The translations under genes and the position numbers were made by a program. The notes beneath the pieces were generated by a model, which had not been told where the DNA came from, made no database searches, and saw only the letters and a program-made list of their open reading frames with translations. Positions 29,181 through 36,553 of a DNA stretch of 64,000 nt are shown here, in pieces. The stretch lies in NCBI RefSeq assembly GCF_018449525.1, contig NZ_JAAVUS010000005.1, positions 152,001 through 216,000 on the forward strand, given 5' to 3'. This DNA comes from Bradyrhizobium sp. dw_78. Lineage in GTDB: Bacteria; Pseudomonadota; Alphaproteobacteria; Rhizobiales; Xanthobacteraceae. Position 1 is the first letter of the stretch; each line of letters begins with the position of its first letter.

Positions 29181-30398
29181 ATGAAGGTCGCATTCAGAGA
29201 TGAGTCGTTTGCATTCGAATTCGTTCGCAACCTGGGCTTCACCTATTACGGTGGCTCCGATATTGGCGAGATGATCGCGACCGCCGAACGAATTATGGAA
29301 GGTGACTTCGAGAGCTGGTTCACGGAATGGGACAAGCTGGCACGCCGGATCTTGTCGCGCGCCGACGTCAGTTCGGGCGCAGGTCACCTGGAAAGCGCCC
29401 GCGAAGGATATCTGCGGGCCTCCACCTACTTCCGGACGGCCGAATTCTATCTGCATGGCGATCCTGCAGACCCCCGCATTCTCTCGGAGTCCAGAGCGTC
29501 GCAACAGGCGTACGCCGAAGCGGCGAAGCTCACTGGCCCAACCTGGGAGCCGGTAGAAATTCCTTACGAAGGGACCACGCTCCCTGGATATTTCTATAAG
29601 GTGGACAATTCAGGCAAGCCGCGCCCCACACTGATCTTCCACGGCGGGTTCGACTCGAGTCTCGAGGAGCTTTTCTATTTCGGCGCGGCCGCGGCGGTAC
29701 GGAGGGGCTATAACTGTCTGACGTTTGATGGTCCGGGGCAGGGGGCGCCGATCCGTGAACAACATCTCCATCTCCGTCATGACTGGGAAGCGGTGGTGAC
29801 GCCTGCCGTGGACTACGCACTGACGAGGCCAGATGTCGACGGCGCCAATCTCGCGCTCATGGGAATGAGTTTGGGCGGCTTCCTCGCTGCTCGTGCCGTG
29901 GCTTTCGAGCATAGGTTTCGCGCGGCTGTCTTCTTTGACGGCATGTACGACTTTCGGGGTCTGCTGCCAAAAGAGGCTGTCGCCGCTCTCGACGCGGGTG
30001 ACACGGTGAAGTGCGAGAATATCATCCAAAAAGGCATGCAGAACAATACGGGCCTGCGCTGGGCCGTACCACACGGTATCTGGGCGTTTGGTGCGTCAGG
30101 TATCGCTGATTTCATGACAAGAACGAAGTCGTACTCGATGGAGGGTATCGCCAAGCAGATTCAATGCCCCTGCTTGGTCATGGACGCTGAAAGCGACGGG
30201 TTTTCTAACGGTCAGCCGCAGAAAATCTACGACGCATTGCAATGTCCTAAGCAACTTGTCCGATTTACCAGTGAAGATGGAGCCGAGAATCACTGCCAGT
30301 CTGGCGCCTTGGCTTACAAGGACGAAGTCGTCTTCAACTGGCTGGATGAAACGCTCGATCTGCACGGCGGACGGAAGGTTGACCGGACGGCTTTGTAG
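29181..30398 (+). CDS. Alpha/beta hydrolase with helical N-terminal domain (dihydroxypseudooxynicotine-hydrolase/FrsA-like)
   Basis: 405 residues from ATG 29181 (GGAG 6 bases upstream). An all-helical N-terminal part (1-125, with GHLESAREGYLRASTYFRTA) precedes the alpha/beta hydrolase core. The core has HGGFDSSLEELFYFGAA (oxyanion region), TFDGPGQG, nucleophile elbow LMGMSLGGFLAARAV, acid DAESDGFSNG and a catalytic His in ENHCQSGA. This layout is that of 2,6-dihydroxypseudooxynicotine hydrolase and FrsA-like enzymes that cleave C-C or ester bonds. Substrate is unknown; the nicotine link is only by family. Confidence 0.88.
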   Translation: MKVAFRDESFAFEFVRNLGFTYYGGSDIGEMIATAERIMEGDFESWFTEWDKLARRILSRADVSSGAGHLESAREGYLRASTYFRTAEFYLHGDPADPRILSESRASQQAYAEAAKLTGPTWEPVEIPYEGTTLPGYFYKVDNSGKPRPTLIFHGGFDSSLEELFYFGAAAAVRRGYNCLTFDGPGQGAPIREQHLHLRHDWEAVVTPAVDYALTRPDVDGANLALMGMSLGGFLAARAVAFEHRFRAAVFFDGMYDFRGLLPKEAVAALDAGDTVKCENIIQKGMQNNTGLRWAVPHGIWAFGASGIADFMTRTKSYSMEGIAKQIQCPCLVMDAESDGFSNGQPQKIYDALQCPKQLVRFTSEDGAENHCQSGALAYKDEVVFNWLDETLDLHGGRKVDRTAL

Positions 30399-30426
30399 AA
30401 TAGTGAAAAAGTAATGCCGACAACTT

Positions 30427-30840
30427 TCAGTAAGGAGGACAGACTGGCCCAGCCACTGCCACCGCGGCTGTCGCCATTCTTACGAGACGCTTGATATGTT
30501 GCAAATCGAGATCTTGCCCACCTGCATCGCGATACCTCCCGGCTACCGCCTGGCGCTGAACATCCGAGGCAGGAACTGCGAACATGATGGTCTCGGCGAG
30601 CGAGGCCAAGCAGCCAGACGACCTCTTCACGATGAAGGGGGGACCGTTTAGCTGCTCCTGACGGAGCTCATGAACCGTCTTCTCACCCGAGTCGATGACG
30701 GGGTAGTGGTCGTCGCACCAGGGCATGTAGTTGTTGGTGTCGATCACGATCTTGTCCGCGAGTTGCTCCACAGGCATGTTGTTCTCCGGCTTGGGGGGGG
30801 GGACAGCCACCACGACGAAGGATGGCTCATGGACCCACTG
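30427..30840 (-). pseudogene. Mosaic remnant: NADP-dinucleotide-binding reductase piece joined to a TetR-like tail
   Basis: Read leftward, a frame gives VVAVPPPKPENN, then LADKIVIDTNNYMPW and DSGEKTVHELRQEQL, which match the middle of small NADPH-dependent F420-reductase-like proteins; the nucleotide-binding N terminus and the rest of the core are missing. It then changes to unrelated sequence ending HIKRLVRMATAAV, which resembles the last helix of TetR proteins such as the one at 28265 (YIERLVRMTKAAM). A G10 run at 30793-30802 lies near the 5' end. I read this as two gene fragments fused by deletion. Confidence 0.5.
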
Positions 30841-31126
30841 TCAGACGGGCCGTCGCTGCTGAAACTGCGCAGTTATGTGGCTGTAGCTTCGATCCGGCGA
30901 GCGGGCTGCAGGATTTCATGCGCTCGCGCCGTAGTTCGTTTCGCCGTCCCCCCAAGATATCATGTGCAGCTATTCCAGGATCGTCGCGCCGAACGATCGC
31001 GCAGATAATGCGAACGGCAAAGCATAGATAGCTCCTCCCCGATCTCCTACGCTGGCTATGCCAACCTGCGAGAACGGTCAGGCATATGGGGCTGCGCAAA
31101 TTGGAGCGGCAAAGGCGGTTGTTTTC
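30841..31126. other. 286 bp gap with a possible SDR remnant at its right end
   Basis: Mostly featureless. On the plus strand, 31100-31150 reads AAKAVVFLAANLSS, close to the conserved C-terminal motif of classical SDRs (AKAVVFLASDLSS type). It has no upstream SDR body and overlaps the 3' end of the HxlR gene, so it is likely a leftover fragment. Confidence 0.3.
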
Positions 31127-31513
31127 CTAGCCGCCAATCTTTCTAGTGATCCCTTCGTCGAAGCGGACCTGGCTGTCATGAATGGCGCCCAGATGTGCGA
31201 GCGCCCATTCCGCCAGATGGCGCACCGGCTCCGCCAATGAGCAGCCAAGCGAAGTCAACGCATACTGCACCTGCGGTGGCGTGCTGGAGCGAACCGTTCG
31301 CTCGACCATACCGTCACGCTCAAGCGTCTTCAGCGTTTTGATAAGCATCTGCTGCGAGATGCCGTTCACGCCGCGCTTGATCTCGTTGAACCGCTGAGGT
31401 CGCTCGTGAAGCGCGACCACCACCTGCACCGTCCACTTGTCACCGACGCGGTTGAGGACCTCGCTAACGCCCCGGCAATTGGTGCGCGATCCCTCGGCTA
31501 CGGTCAATTCCAT
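31127..31513 (-). CDS. HxlR-family winged-helix regulator
   Basis: 128 residues. It has the single HxlR domain: VSEVLNRVGDKWTVQVVVAL, RFNEIKRGVNGISQQMLIKT, LKTLERDGMVERTVRSSTPP and YALTSLGCSLAEPVRHLAEW. The usual N-terminal Cys is present (NCRGVSEVL). Members often sense redox or electrophilic stress and control a divergent gene. It is divergent from the alpha/beta hydrolase at 31657, with a direct repeat in between. The last codons may be read-through into a neighbouring remnant. Confidence 0.92.
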   Translation of the reverse strand: MELTVAEGSRTNCRGVSEVLNRVGDKWTVQVVVALHERPQRFNEIKRGVNGISQQMLIKTLKTLERDGMVERTVRSSTPPQVQYALTSLGCSLAEPVRHLAEWALAHLGAIHDSQVRFDEGITRKIGG

Positions 31514-31550
31514 ATGACTTGGTCCTGAAGATATGCGTTTGACGGCCTAA

Positions 31551-31587
31551 TTTGTAGTCGCCTATCCAGGCTTGGTCAATTTTGTAG
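31551..31587. promoter_or_regulatory. Direct repeat between HxlR gene and hydrolase gene
   Basis: TTTGTAG occurs at 31551-31557 and again at 31581-31587, 30 bp apart and so on the same DNA face, each preceded by an A/T-rich stretch (CTAA, CAAT). They lie in the 143 bp divergent region and may be HxlR binding sites. Confidence 0.35.
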
Positions 31588-31656
31588 ACCGAGCGGCAGA
31601 TCCTGAGTTGGGGGACGGTGCTCGGGGGCGGACGGCAGTGAAGAAGGTGCTCGACG

Positions 31657-32601
31657 ATGGCCCTGGCAGCCCGTAGCTACAAAGATGCGAATATGAGCGC
31701 GCCGTCCCCGGTTGCATCGGTGCGCTCGATTGTGCTGCCCGCTCCGGAGCGCGGTGACGATCTCCAGGTGCGGATATCCGCTCCGGTGGTGGGCGTCGAT
31801 TTGCCGGTCATCGTTTTCTCGCACGGCTTTGGTTCGTCCATGGACGGCTACTTGCCCCTGACCGACTATTGGGCTGCCCATGGTTTCGTCGTGATCCAGC
31901 CGACGCATCTGGATTCAAGGCGGATGGGTCTCAGCGAGGATGATCCTCGGCGGCCGTCGATCTGGCGCTTTCGGGTGGATGACGTTAAGCGGGCGCTCGA
32001 CAATCTTGACGTCCTTGAGCGTTCCTTGCCGGGGCTCGCCGGCCGTGTCGATCACAGTCGCGTCGCGGCGGCCGGGCACTCGTTCGGTGGTCAGACCACG
32101 GGGATGCTGCTTGGCGCCCAAATGGTCGGCTCTGAGGGCCAGGAGGAGCAAGACATGTCTGACCCTCGGATCAGCGTCGGTGTTCTGCTGGCTGCAGGCG
32201 GTCTCGGCGGAAAGGACCTCAGCGCGTTCGCCGCTGAACACCTCCCATATCTGAACTCCTGTTTCTCAGAATTGAAGACGCCGACATTGGTGGTCGCTGG
32301 CGACAACGATCATTCTCCATTGACCGTTCGCGGCCCGGACTGGTTCTACGATCCCTACTACCTGAGCCCCGGGGCCAAGGCCCTCCTCACGCTGTTTGGC
32401 GGGGAGCATATGCTCGGCGGCATATCGGGGTATACGGTCACCGAGACGACGGATGAAAACCCCGAGCGGGTCGCTCTGGTCCAGCGCATGACCTGGGCCT
32501 TCCTTCGCAGCACCTTTTACTCTGGCGATCCGGCATGGCGCGACGCATGCGATGCATTGATGGAACAACCCAACCTTTTGGGTCAAGTGGTGTGCAAATA
32601 G
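31657..32601 (+). CDS. Alpha/beta hydrolase (chlorophyllase/PET-hydrolase-like)
   Basis: 314 residues. The start at 31657 has AAGG about 10 bases upstream; 31693 is a possible later start. Core motifs are VIVFSHGFGSSMDGYLPL (oxyanion loop), the nucleophile elbow AAAGHSFGGQTTGMLLG, acid LVVAGDNDHS and His in GGEHMLGG. This fits the dienelactone-hydrolase/chlorophyllase-like esterase group. No signal peptide, so cytoplasmic. The divergent HxlR gene probably regulates it. Confidence 0.85.
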   Translation: MALAARSYKDANMSAPSPVASVRSIVLPAPERGDDLQVRISAPVVGVDLPVIVFSHGFGSSMDGYLPLTDYWAAHGFVVIQPTHLDSRRMGLSEDDPRRPSIWRFRVDDVKRALDNLDVLERSLPGLAGRVDHSRVAAAGHSFGGQTTGMLLGAQMVGSEGQEEQDMSDPRISVGVLLAAGGLGGKDLSAFAAEHLPYLNSCFSELKTPTLVVAGDNDHSPLTVRGPDWFYDPYYLSPGAKALLTLFGGEHMLGGISGYTVTETTDENPERVALVQRMTWAFLRSTFYSGDPAWRDACDALMEQPNLLGQVVCK

Positions 32602-32872
32602 CGACAAACTCCACCACGGAGAGGCAGTCCGGTGACAGTGACGGACCCTGGGGAGTCGGTCAGACCAGGATGACTGGAAGGTTTTCGCACAGCTTGTCCC
32701 GCAACGTCCCCTTTCTGTAACTACCTCCGTCCACTTTTTTCAAGACCGCATCAAACCAAAGAACGAGCCGACAGGATGGGCGATCCGTGACGACACGTCA
32801 CTCAAGTCGACGGTTGCCAACGAGACGGCGGTGATCACGCCGACCAAATCATTCGAAGACACGGTGGTCAGG

Positions 32873-33520
32873 TCAGCGGACAGAGCCCTTGCTGGTGACG
32901 AGCAATTTCTGCCGAATGGTTCGGCTGTCCTCGGCTGCGTCGAGCAGCACTTTGGCGACGTTGGCGCGGGAAACCTTCGGCAGGCCCTTGACCTTCTTCA
33001 CCCCGTCCGTGGAGCGCACCTCCACCGCCTCAATCAGCGGGCCGTCGGTCAGCATCACCGGATAGACCCCTGTCCAGTCGAGGCCCGATTTCGGCAGACC
33101 AACCTCCGAGCGCTCCTTATCGCGAAAAACCGAACCGACCACGGTCTTGTAGATGATCCTGGCTGCGAGCGAGGCCGTTCGCGCCATTTCCCCCACGCCA
33201 TAGGCTGAGAGAAGAATCAGCCGCGTACGGCCTGTACGCTTCATCGCCTCGACGATCAGCGGCAGGTTCGTCTGCATCAGATCCACCGGCTTGCGCCGAT
33301 GGGTCCCGAGGCAACAGATGACCGCATCGACGTCGCTGATCGCCGATTGCAGGCGCTCTGAATCGGACAGCTCGCCCACCACGATCTCCAACCCTTCGCT
33401 CGCCCGCAAGGCGCCGGCGCGCCGGACATAGGCGACGACCCGATGCCCTCGCTTGAGCGCCTGCTCAACGACCAGTCCACCCGTCCGGCCGGTCGCTCCG
33501 AGCACAGCGACTTTCATCAT
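32873..33520 (-). CDS. NAD(P)H-binding oxidoreductase (atypical SDR, NmrA/BLVRB-like)
   Basis: 215 residues. The Rossmann motif KVAVLGATGRTGGLVVEQAL is at the N terminus, followed by VGELSDSERLQSAISDVDAV, LILLSAYGVGE and LDWTGVYPVMLTDGP. The length and motifs fit single-domain NAD(P)-binding proteins related to biliverdin reductase B and YwnB. It lies 49 bp downstream of the NTF2-like gene on the same strand, likely one operon. Substrate unknown. The 271 bp between it and the hydrolase to the left hold no gene I recognise. Confidence 0.88.
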   Translation of the reverse strand: MMKVAVLGATGRTGGLVVEQALKRGHRVVAYVRRAGALRASEGLEIVVGELSDSERLQSAISDVDAVICCLGTHRRKPVDLMQTNLPLIVEAMKRTGRTRLILLSAYGVGEMARTASLAARIIYKTVVGSVFRDKERSEVGLPKSGLDWTGVYPVMLTDGPLIEAVEVRSTDGVKKVKGLPKVSRANVAKVLLDAAEDSRTIRQKLLVTSKGSVR

Positions 33521-33569
33521 ATGCGGCGCCCCGTCTTACCGGCGTCACCTGTCACCAGTACGAGGCCGC

Positions 33570-34022
33570 TCACGCTCCCGGCTCCTTGGGAAAGCCGAAG
33601 CCCGCGGTCCATTTGTCCCGATCGCCGATGGCGTCGATGGTGATCAACGGGTTCCAATATTCGCGATGGCGGCGCAGCTTTCCGTCTTGGACTTCGAAAA
33701 AGATGATGAAGCTTTGATTGTAGGGCGCATCGTTGGCACGCGCGCGGCCTTTGATCGACAGTTCGACCACCATCATGCCGGGGTCCAGCATCGGGGAGAT
33801 CCGCATCTGTTCGACGGCGTCGGCGGCGACCTTGCCGGTCGCTTGCTTCACGTAGGCGAGGATGTCGGCCTTGCCCTGGTAGGCGCGGCGGCGGCCGGCG
33901 GGTGCATAGGGGAATTCGAGCACCCCCGTCGTCGGCCCACAGATCGATCCATTCGCCGAGGTGCCGCTGGGTGTCAGCGTCTGATAGTTGCGCATCAGCT
34001 TCACCGTCTCGGCGCTCGCCAT
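33570..34022 (-). CDS. NTF2/SnoaL-like protein carrying two compensating frameshifts
   Basis: The frame from ATG 34022 gives 150 residues, but the stretch from about residue 17 to 32 (TPSGTSANGSICGPTTG) is meaningless. In the neighbouring frame the same bases read DTQRHLGEWIDLWADDG, exactly what NTF2/SnoaL-like proteins have before VLEFPYAPAGRRR, and the original frame then resumes correctly. One shift lies near 33975, the other at the C5 run 33923-33927. The rest (ILAYVKQATGK, MVVELSIKGR, NQSFIIFFEVQDGKL, HREYWNP) is normal. Either the gene is altered over 16 residues or the sequence has two small errors. Probable role: small cytoplasmic enzyme or binding protein beside a reductase. Confidence 0.75.
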   Translation of the reverse strand: MASAETVKLMRNYQTLTPSGTSANGSICGPTTGVLEFPYAPAGRRRAYQGKADILAYVKQATGKVAADAVEQMRISPMLDPGMMVVELSIKGRARANDAPYNQSFIIFFEVQDGKLRRHREYWNPLITIDAIGDRDKWTAGFGFPKEPGA

Positions 34023-34302
34023 CGTTCGAACTCATGGGCTTCCTGTCCGCGCTTTGAACGTAACTCGCGCGTTCGAATGATCCAAGAATCTGATTAAACC
34101 AAATTTCTCACCCGGCATCAGCGAACGGGCCCTCCCGCCCAAGGTTGCGACCCAAACTCCGTAAGGGACCGGACGCGATACTGTACAAAGAACCGGCGCG
34201 ATTCCCGCAGATTCCGCGCTAGCGCCGGATTATTTTTGGTGAGTTTGTGGTGAGTTTTACTTTCACTCACATCAGAACGGTTAGGCTAAGTCATTGATTT
34301 CA
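34023..34302. other. 280 bp gap left of the tRNA fragment
   Basis: No gene seen. A hairpin GTGAGT (34250-34255) / ACTCAC (34265-34270) lies just before the tRNA fragment, with a nearby extra copy of GGTGAGTTT. Confidence 0.4.
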
Positions 34303-34355
34303 TGGCGCACCCGACACGATTCGAACGTGTGATCTTTGCCTTCGGAGGGCACGCT
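34303..34355 (-). tRNA. 3' fragment of tRNA-Arg (CCG), probable attachment site
   Basis: On the minus strand the sequence carries an encoded CCA end (complement of TGG 34303-34305), the 3' acceptor strand CGGGTGC, a perfect T arm (ACACG-TTCGAAT-CGTGT) and the anticodon loop CTCCGAA with anticodon CCG. The D arm and the 5' acceptor strand (which would be GCACCCG) are absent; upstream sequence is unrelated. It cannot be a working tRNA. Such 3' halves arise when an integrase inserts an element into a tRNA gene. Confidence 0.75.
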
Positions 34356-34385
34356 AAGCGACCGCCTGAAATAGCAATTTGAGAT

Positions 34386-34412
34386 GGTTGCATGTCCCCG
34401 CAACCAAGATTT
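34386..34412 (+). repeat. Copy 1 of a short repeat flanking the GGDEF gene
   Basis: GGTTGCATGTCCCCGCAACC followed by AAGATTT. A near copy lies at 36452-36478 in the same orientation. Both copies are followed by a GC-rich hairpin starting with GCCCGC. Confidence 0.6.
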
Positions 34413-34433
34413 GATAGCAATATCAGTGAATTG

Positions 34434-34455
34434 GCCCGCCTCTGGCGGGCTTTTT
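34434..34455 (+). terminator. Rho-independent terminator
   Basis: GCCCGCC (34434-34440), loop TCT, GGCGGGC (34444-34450), then TTTTT. A textbook intrinsic terminator on the plus strand, although no plus-strand gene lies close upstream. The 265 bp from here to the GGDEF gene hold no gene I can support. Confidence 0.75.
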
Positions 34456-34720
34456 CAGTATGGAATGTAGGTGGCGAATACGATCCCGCCCCTGCGGCAT
34501 GACTCACAGAGTGGGTCTGCGGCGCGTATCCTGACGAACTGCATGACCATTCATTTTCCGGCGACCGACAGCATCCATTGCCGTCCAGCGCGGCTTCAAC
34601 AATGAGCATCGCAGGAGCGCGCTGCCCTGCGATCTTGGAAACGTTCGCGTGGCACGGATGGCGCGCCAACCTCATGGAGGCGGGATGTCGTCCGGGTTGT
34701 ACGTGCCGGCCTCAGGCAGT

Positions 34721-36193
34721 TCACGCGGCGCCTGTGACGCGCCGATCCCGATTGGCCTGCAAGTAATACAAGCGCTTGGCATGAAGCATCTTCATGTCGG
34801 CGCGTTTGGCCACCTGTTCCAGCCGGTCGCCGGGCCGGCTGGTGGCGATCCCGGTCGAGATGCTCAGCGGGAGTTCGGGATAATACTGGTTGTTGAGCTC
34901 GATGAGCTCCGAGAGCGAGGAGAGAACAGCTTCTCCGATGGCACCGTCGGTGCCAGGCAGCAAGACCGCGAACTCGTCGCCGCCGATACGCGAGACCGAA
35001 GCCGGCTTATCGACCAGCGAGCCGAACACTTCGCCCGCCCGGCGCAACAATGCATCGCCAACGGCATGGCCGAGTTCGTCATTCGCGCTCTTCAGCCCAT
35101 TCAGGTCGGCGATAATGATGGTGACCGGCCGCGGGCCCTTGCGTTCAAGCCGATTGAGTTCGTCGACATAGAACGAGCGATTCAAAGTGCGCGTCAGCAC
35201 ATCATGGGTGCCGAGATATTCGAGATAGGCTTCTGCTTTCTTGCGCGCGGTGATGTCGGTCAGCGCGACCTGCACCAGCGACCAGTCGTGTTCATGTTTG
35301 GGCAGCACCGAGAATTGCAGCAACAGATGCAGCTTGGTGCCATCGAGCGCATAGTTCACCACCTCGCGTTGCTGGAACAGCTTGCCGTCCCACAGATCGA
35401 CAAGCTGCTCGCGAAAATGGGGCTCCATTTCGTCGCGGAATATGTCGGCGAGTTTGCGCAACAGCGTCTCTTTGTCGGGGGCGCCGAACAACTCGAGCGT
35501 CCGGCCATTGATGTCGAGGACGCGGATTTCGCTCATGCAGCGCGAAACGAACTCCTCATGCACGTCGGTGAAGACGCGGAAGTCCTCGACGCCCCGGCCG
35601 CGCACGTCATCCATCAGCCGTTTCACGGCGCTGAAATCCTCCACCCAAAGCGAGACCGGTGAGTGGGCAAACAGGCCGAAGGCGTAGTTCTCGCTGTCCA
35701 TGAGGCGCCGCCGGGCGTTTTCCCGCTTGGTCACGTCCTCGATCGCGATCATGACGCGGTCCCATGTCTGTTCGTGACCGGGAAGGATCGTGCCGTTGAG
35801 CTGGATATCGAGACGCTCGCCGGTCAGCGTGTAATTGACCGTGTGGCTGGAGAAGCTGGCCTGCCCATTCCAGAGCTGGGCAAGTTCCTCGACATGGCTC
35901 TTGAAGGTGTCGTCGCGCAACACCTGGCCGAGATTGGCCGTTAAATGAGCGAGATCGCGGGCGCCGAACAGCGACAGGGTCTTGCGGTTGACCTTGAGGA
36001 TGCGGATACGCTCCGAGCACTGCCGGACGCGATCGGGGACCGTAGCGAGGAACGTCTTGATATCGTCGACGCCTTCCGCGCGCCACTGTTCGAACAACGC
36101 CCGAACAGCGCTATAGTCCTCGATCCAGAGCGAGACCGGCGCGAGCTCGAACATTTTGGCGTCGTCATCTGGATCGGTGGACAAAGCAGACAT
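34721..36193 (-). CDS. Diguanylate cyclase with two tandem PAS domains
   Basis: 490 residues, soluble. Two homologous PAS modules (about 12-160 and 175-310) each begin with a FELAPVSLWIEDYSAV / FAHSPVSLWVEDFSAV motif and end before VTKREN / ITARKKA linkers, so the sensor is an internal duplication. The GGDEF domain (about 325-480) has THDVLTRTLNRSFYV, IIADLNGLKSANDELGHAVG and an intact active site RIGGDEFAVLLPG near 400. The usual inhibitory RxxD site five residues before it reads KPAS, so product inhibition is probably lost. It should make cyclic di-GMP in response to a PAS-sensed cue. Monocistronic between two repeat copies. Confidence 0.92.
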   Translation of the reverse strand: MSALSTDPDDDAKMFELAPVSLWIEDYSAVRALFEQWRAEGVDDIKTFLATVPDRVRQCSERIRILKVNRKTLSLFGARDLAHLTANLGQVLRDDTFKSHVEELAQLWNGQASFSSHTVNYTLTGERLDIQLNGTILPGHEQTWDRVMIAIEDVTKRENARRRLMDSENYAFGLFAHSPVSLWVEDFSAVKRLMDDVRGRGVEDFRVFTDVHEEFVSRCMSEIRVLDINGRTLELFGAPDKETLLRKLADIFRDEMEPHFREQLVDLWDGKLFQQREVVNYALDGTKLHLLLQFSVLPKHEHDWSLVQVALTDITARKKAEAYLEYLGTHDVLTRTLNRSFYVDELNRLERKGPRPVTIIIADLNGLKSANDELGHAVGDALLRRAGEVFGSLVDKPASVSRIGGDEFAVLLPGTDGAIGEAVLSSLSELIELNNQYYPELPLSISTGIATSRPGDRLEQVAKRADMKMLHAKRLYYLQANRDRRVTGAA

Positions 36194-36451
36194 GAAAGCC
36201 TTGGCGAAATGACCGCGTCAGATATTTCTCCACTTCTTTAGACACAACTCCTTAAAATTCCCTCATTTCACGCAGCGGCGATGCGCGGCGGCGGGAAGGG
36301 GACGCCGATCGCCGGTCGATCTGTTCTGGTGCGCCTTCCGAGGCGCCCGTGGACACCTGCAGCGGAATCCGGATCGGCCGCAAGGCACGCCGCTGAGCCC
36401 GGAACAAACTTTCCGTTTCGAATGATCACGCCAGCGGGGGCCGGTATCGGT
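36194..36451. other. Non-coding upstream region of the GGDEF gene
   Basis: 258 bp without a supported gene. The first 60 bases (to about 36250) are AT-rich and probably hold the promoter of the GGDEF gene; I cannot pick a clear -35/-10 pair. Confidence 0.35.
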
Positions 36452-36507
36452 GGTTGTGCATCCCCATAACCAAGATTTAGCCCGCTATTCCATTGGAATA
36501 GCGGGCT
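36452..36507. repeat. Copy 2 of the short repeat plus terminator hairpin
   Basis: GGTTGTGCATCCCCATAACC with AAGATTT (36452-36478) resembles the copy at 34386-34412. It runs into a strong hairpin, AGCCCGCTATTC (36479-36490) with GAATAGCGGGCT (36496-36507). That hairpin lies 47 bp past the stop of the minus-strand MFS gene and could end its transcript. Confidence 0.65.
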
Positions 36508-36553
36508 TTCGGGTTCGAGCGGAATGACGCTTCGGGGATAAGTCGGTCCGGCG

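Noticed and set aside
34286..34675. 129-codon minus-strand frame
   Set aside because: It runs through the tRNA fragment, the short repeat and the terminator, so it cannot be a conserved protein gene.
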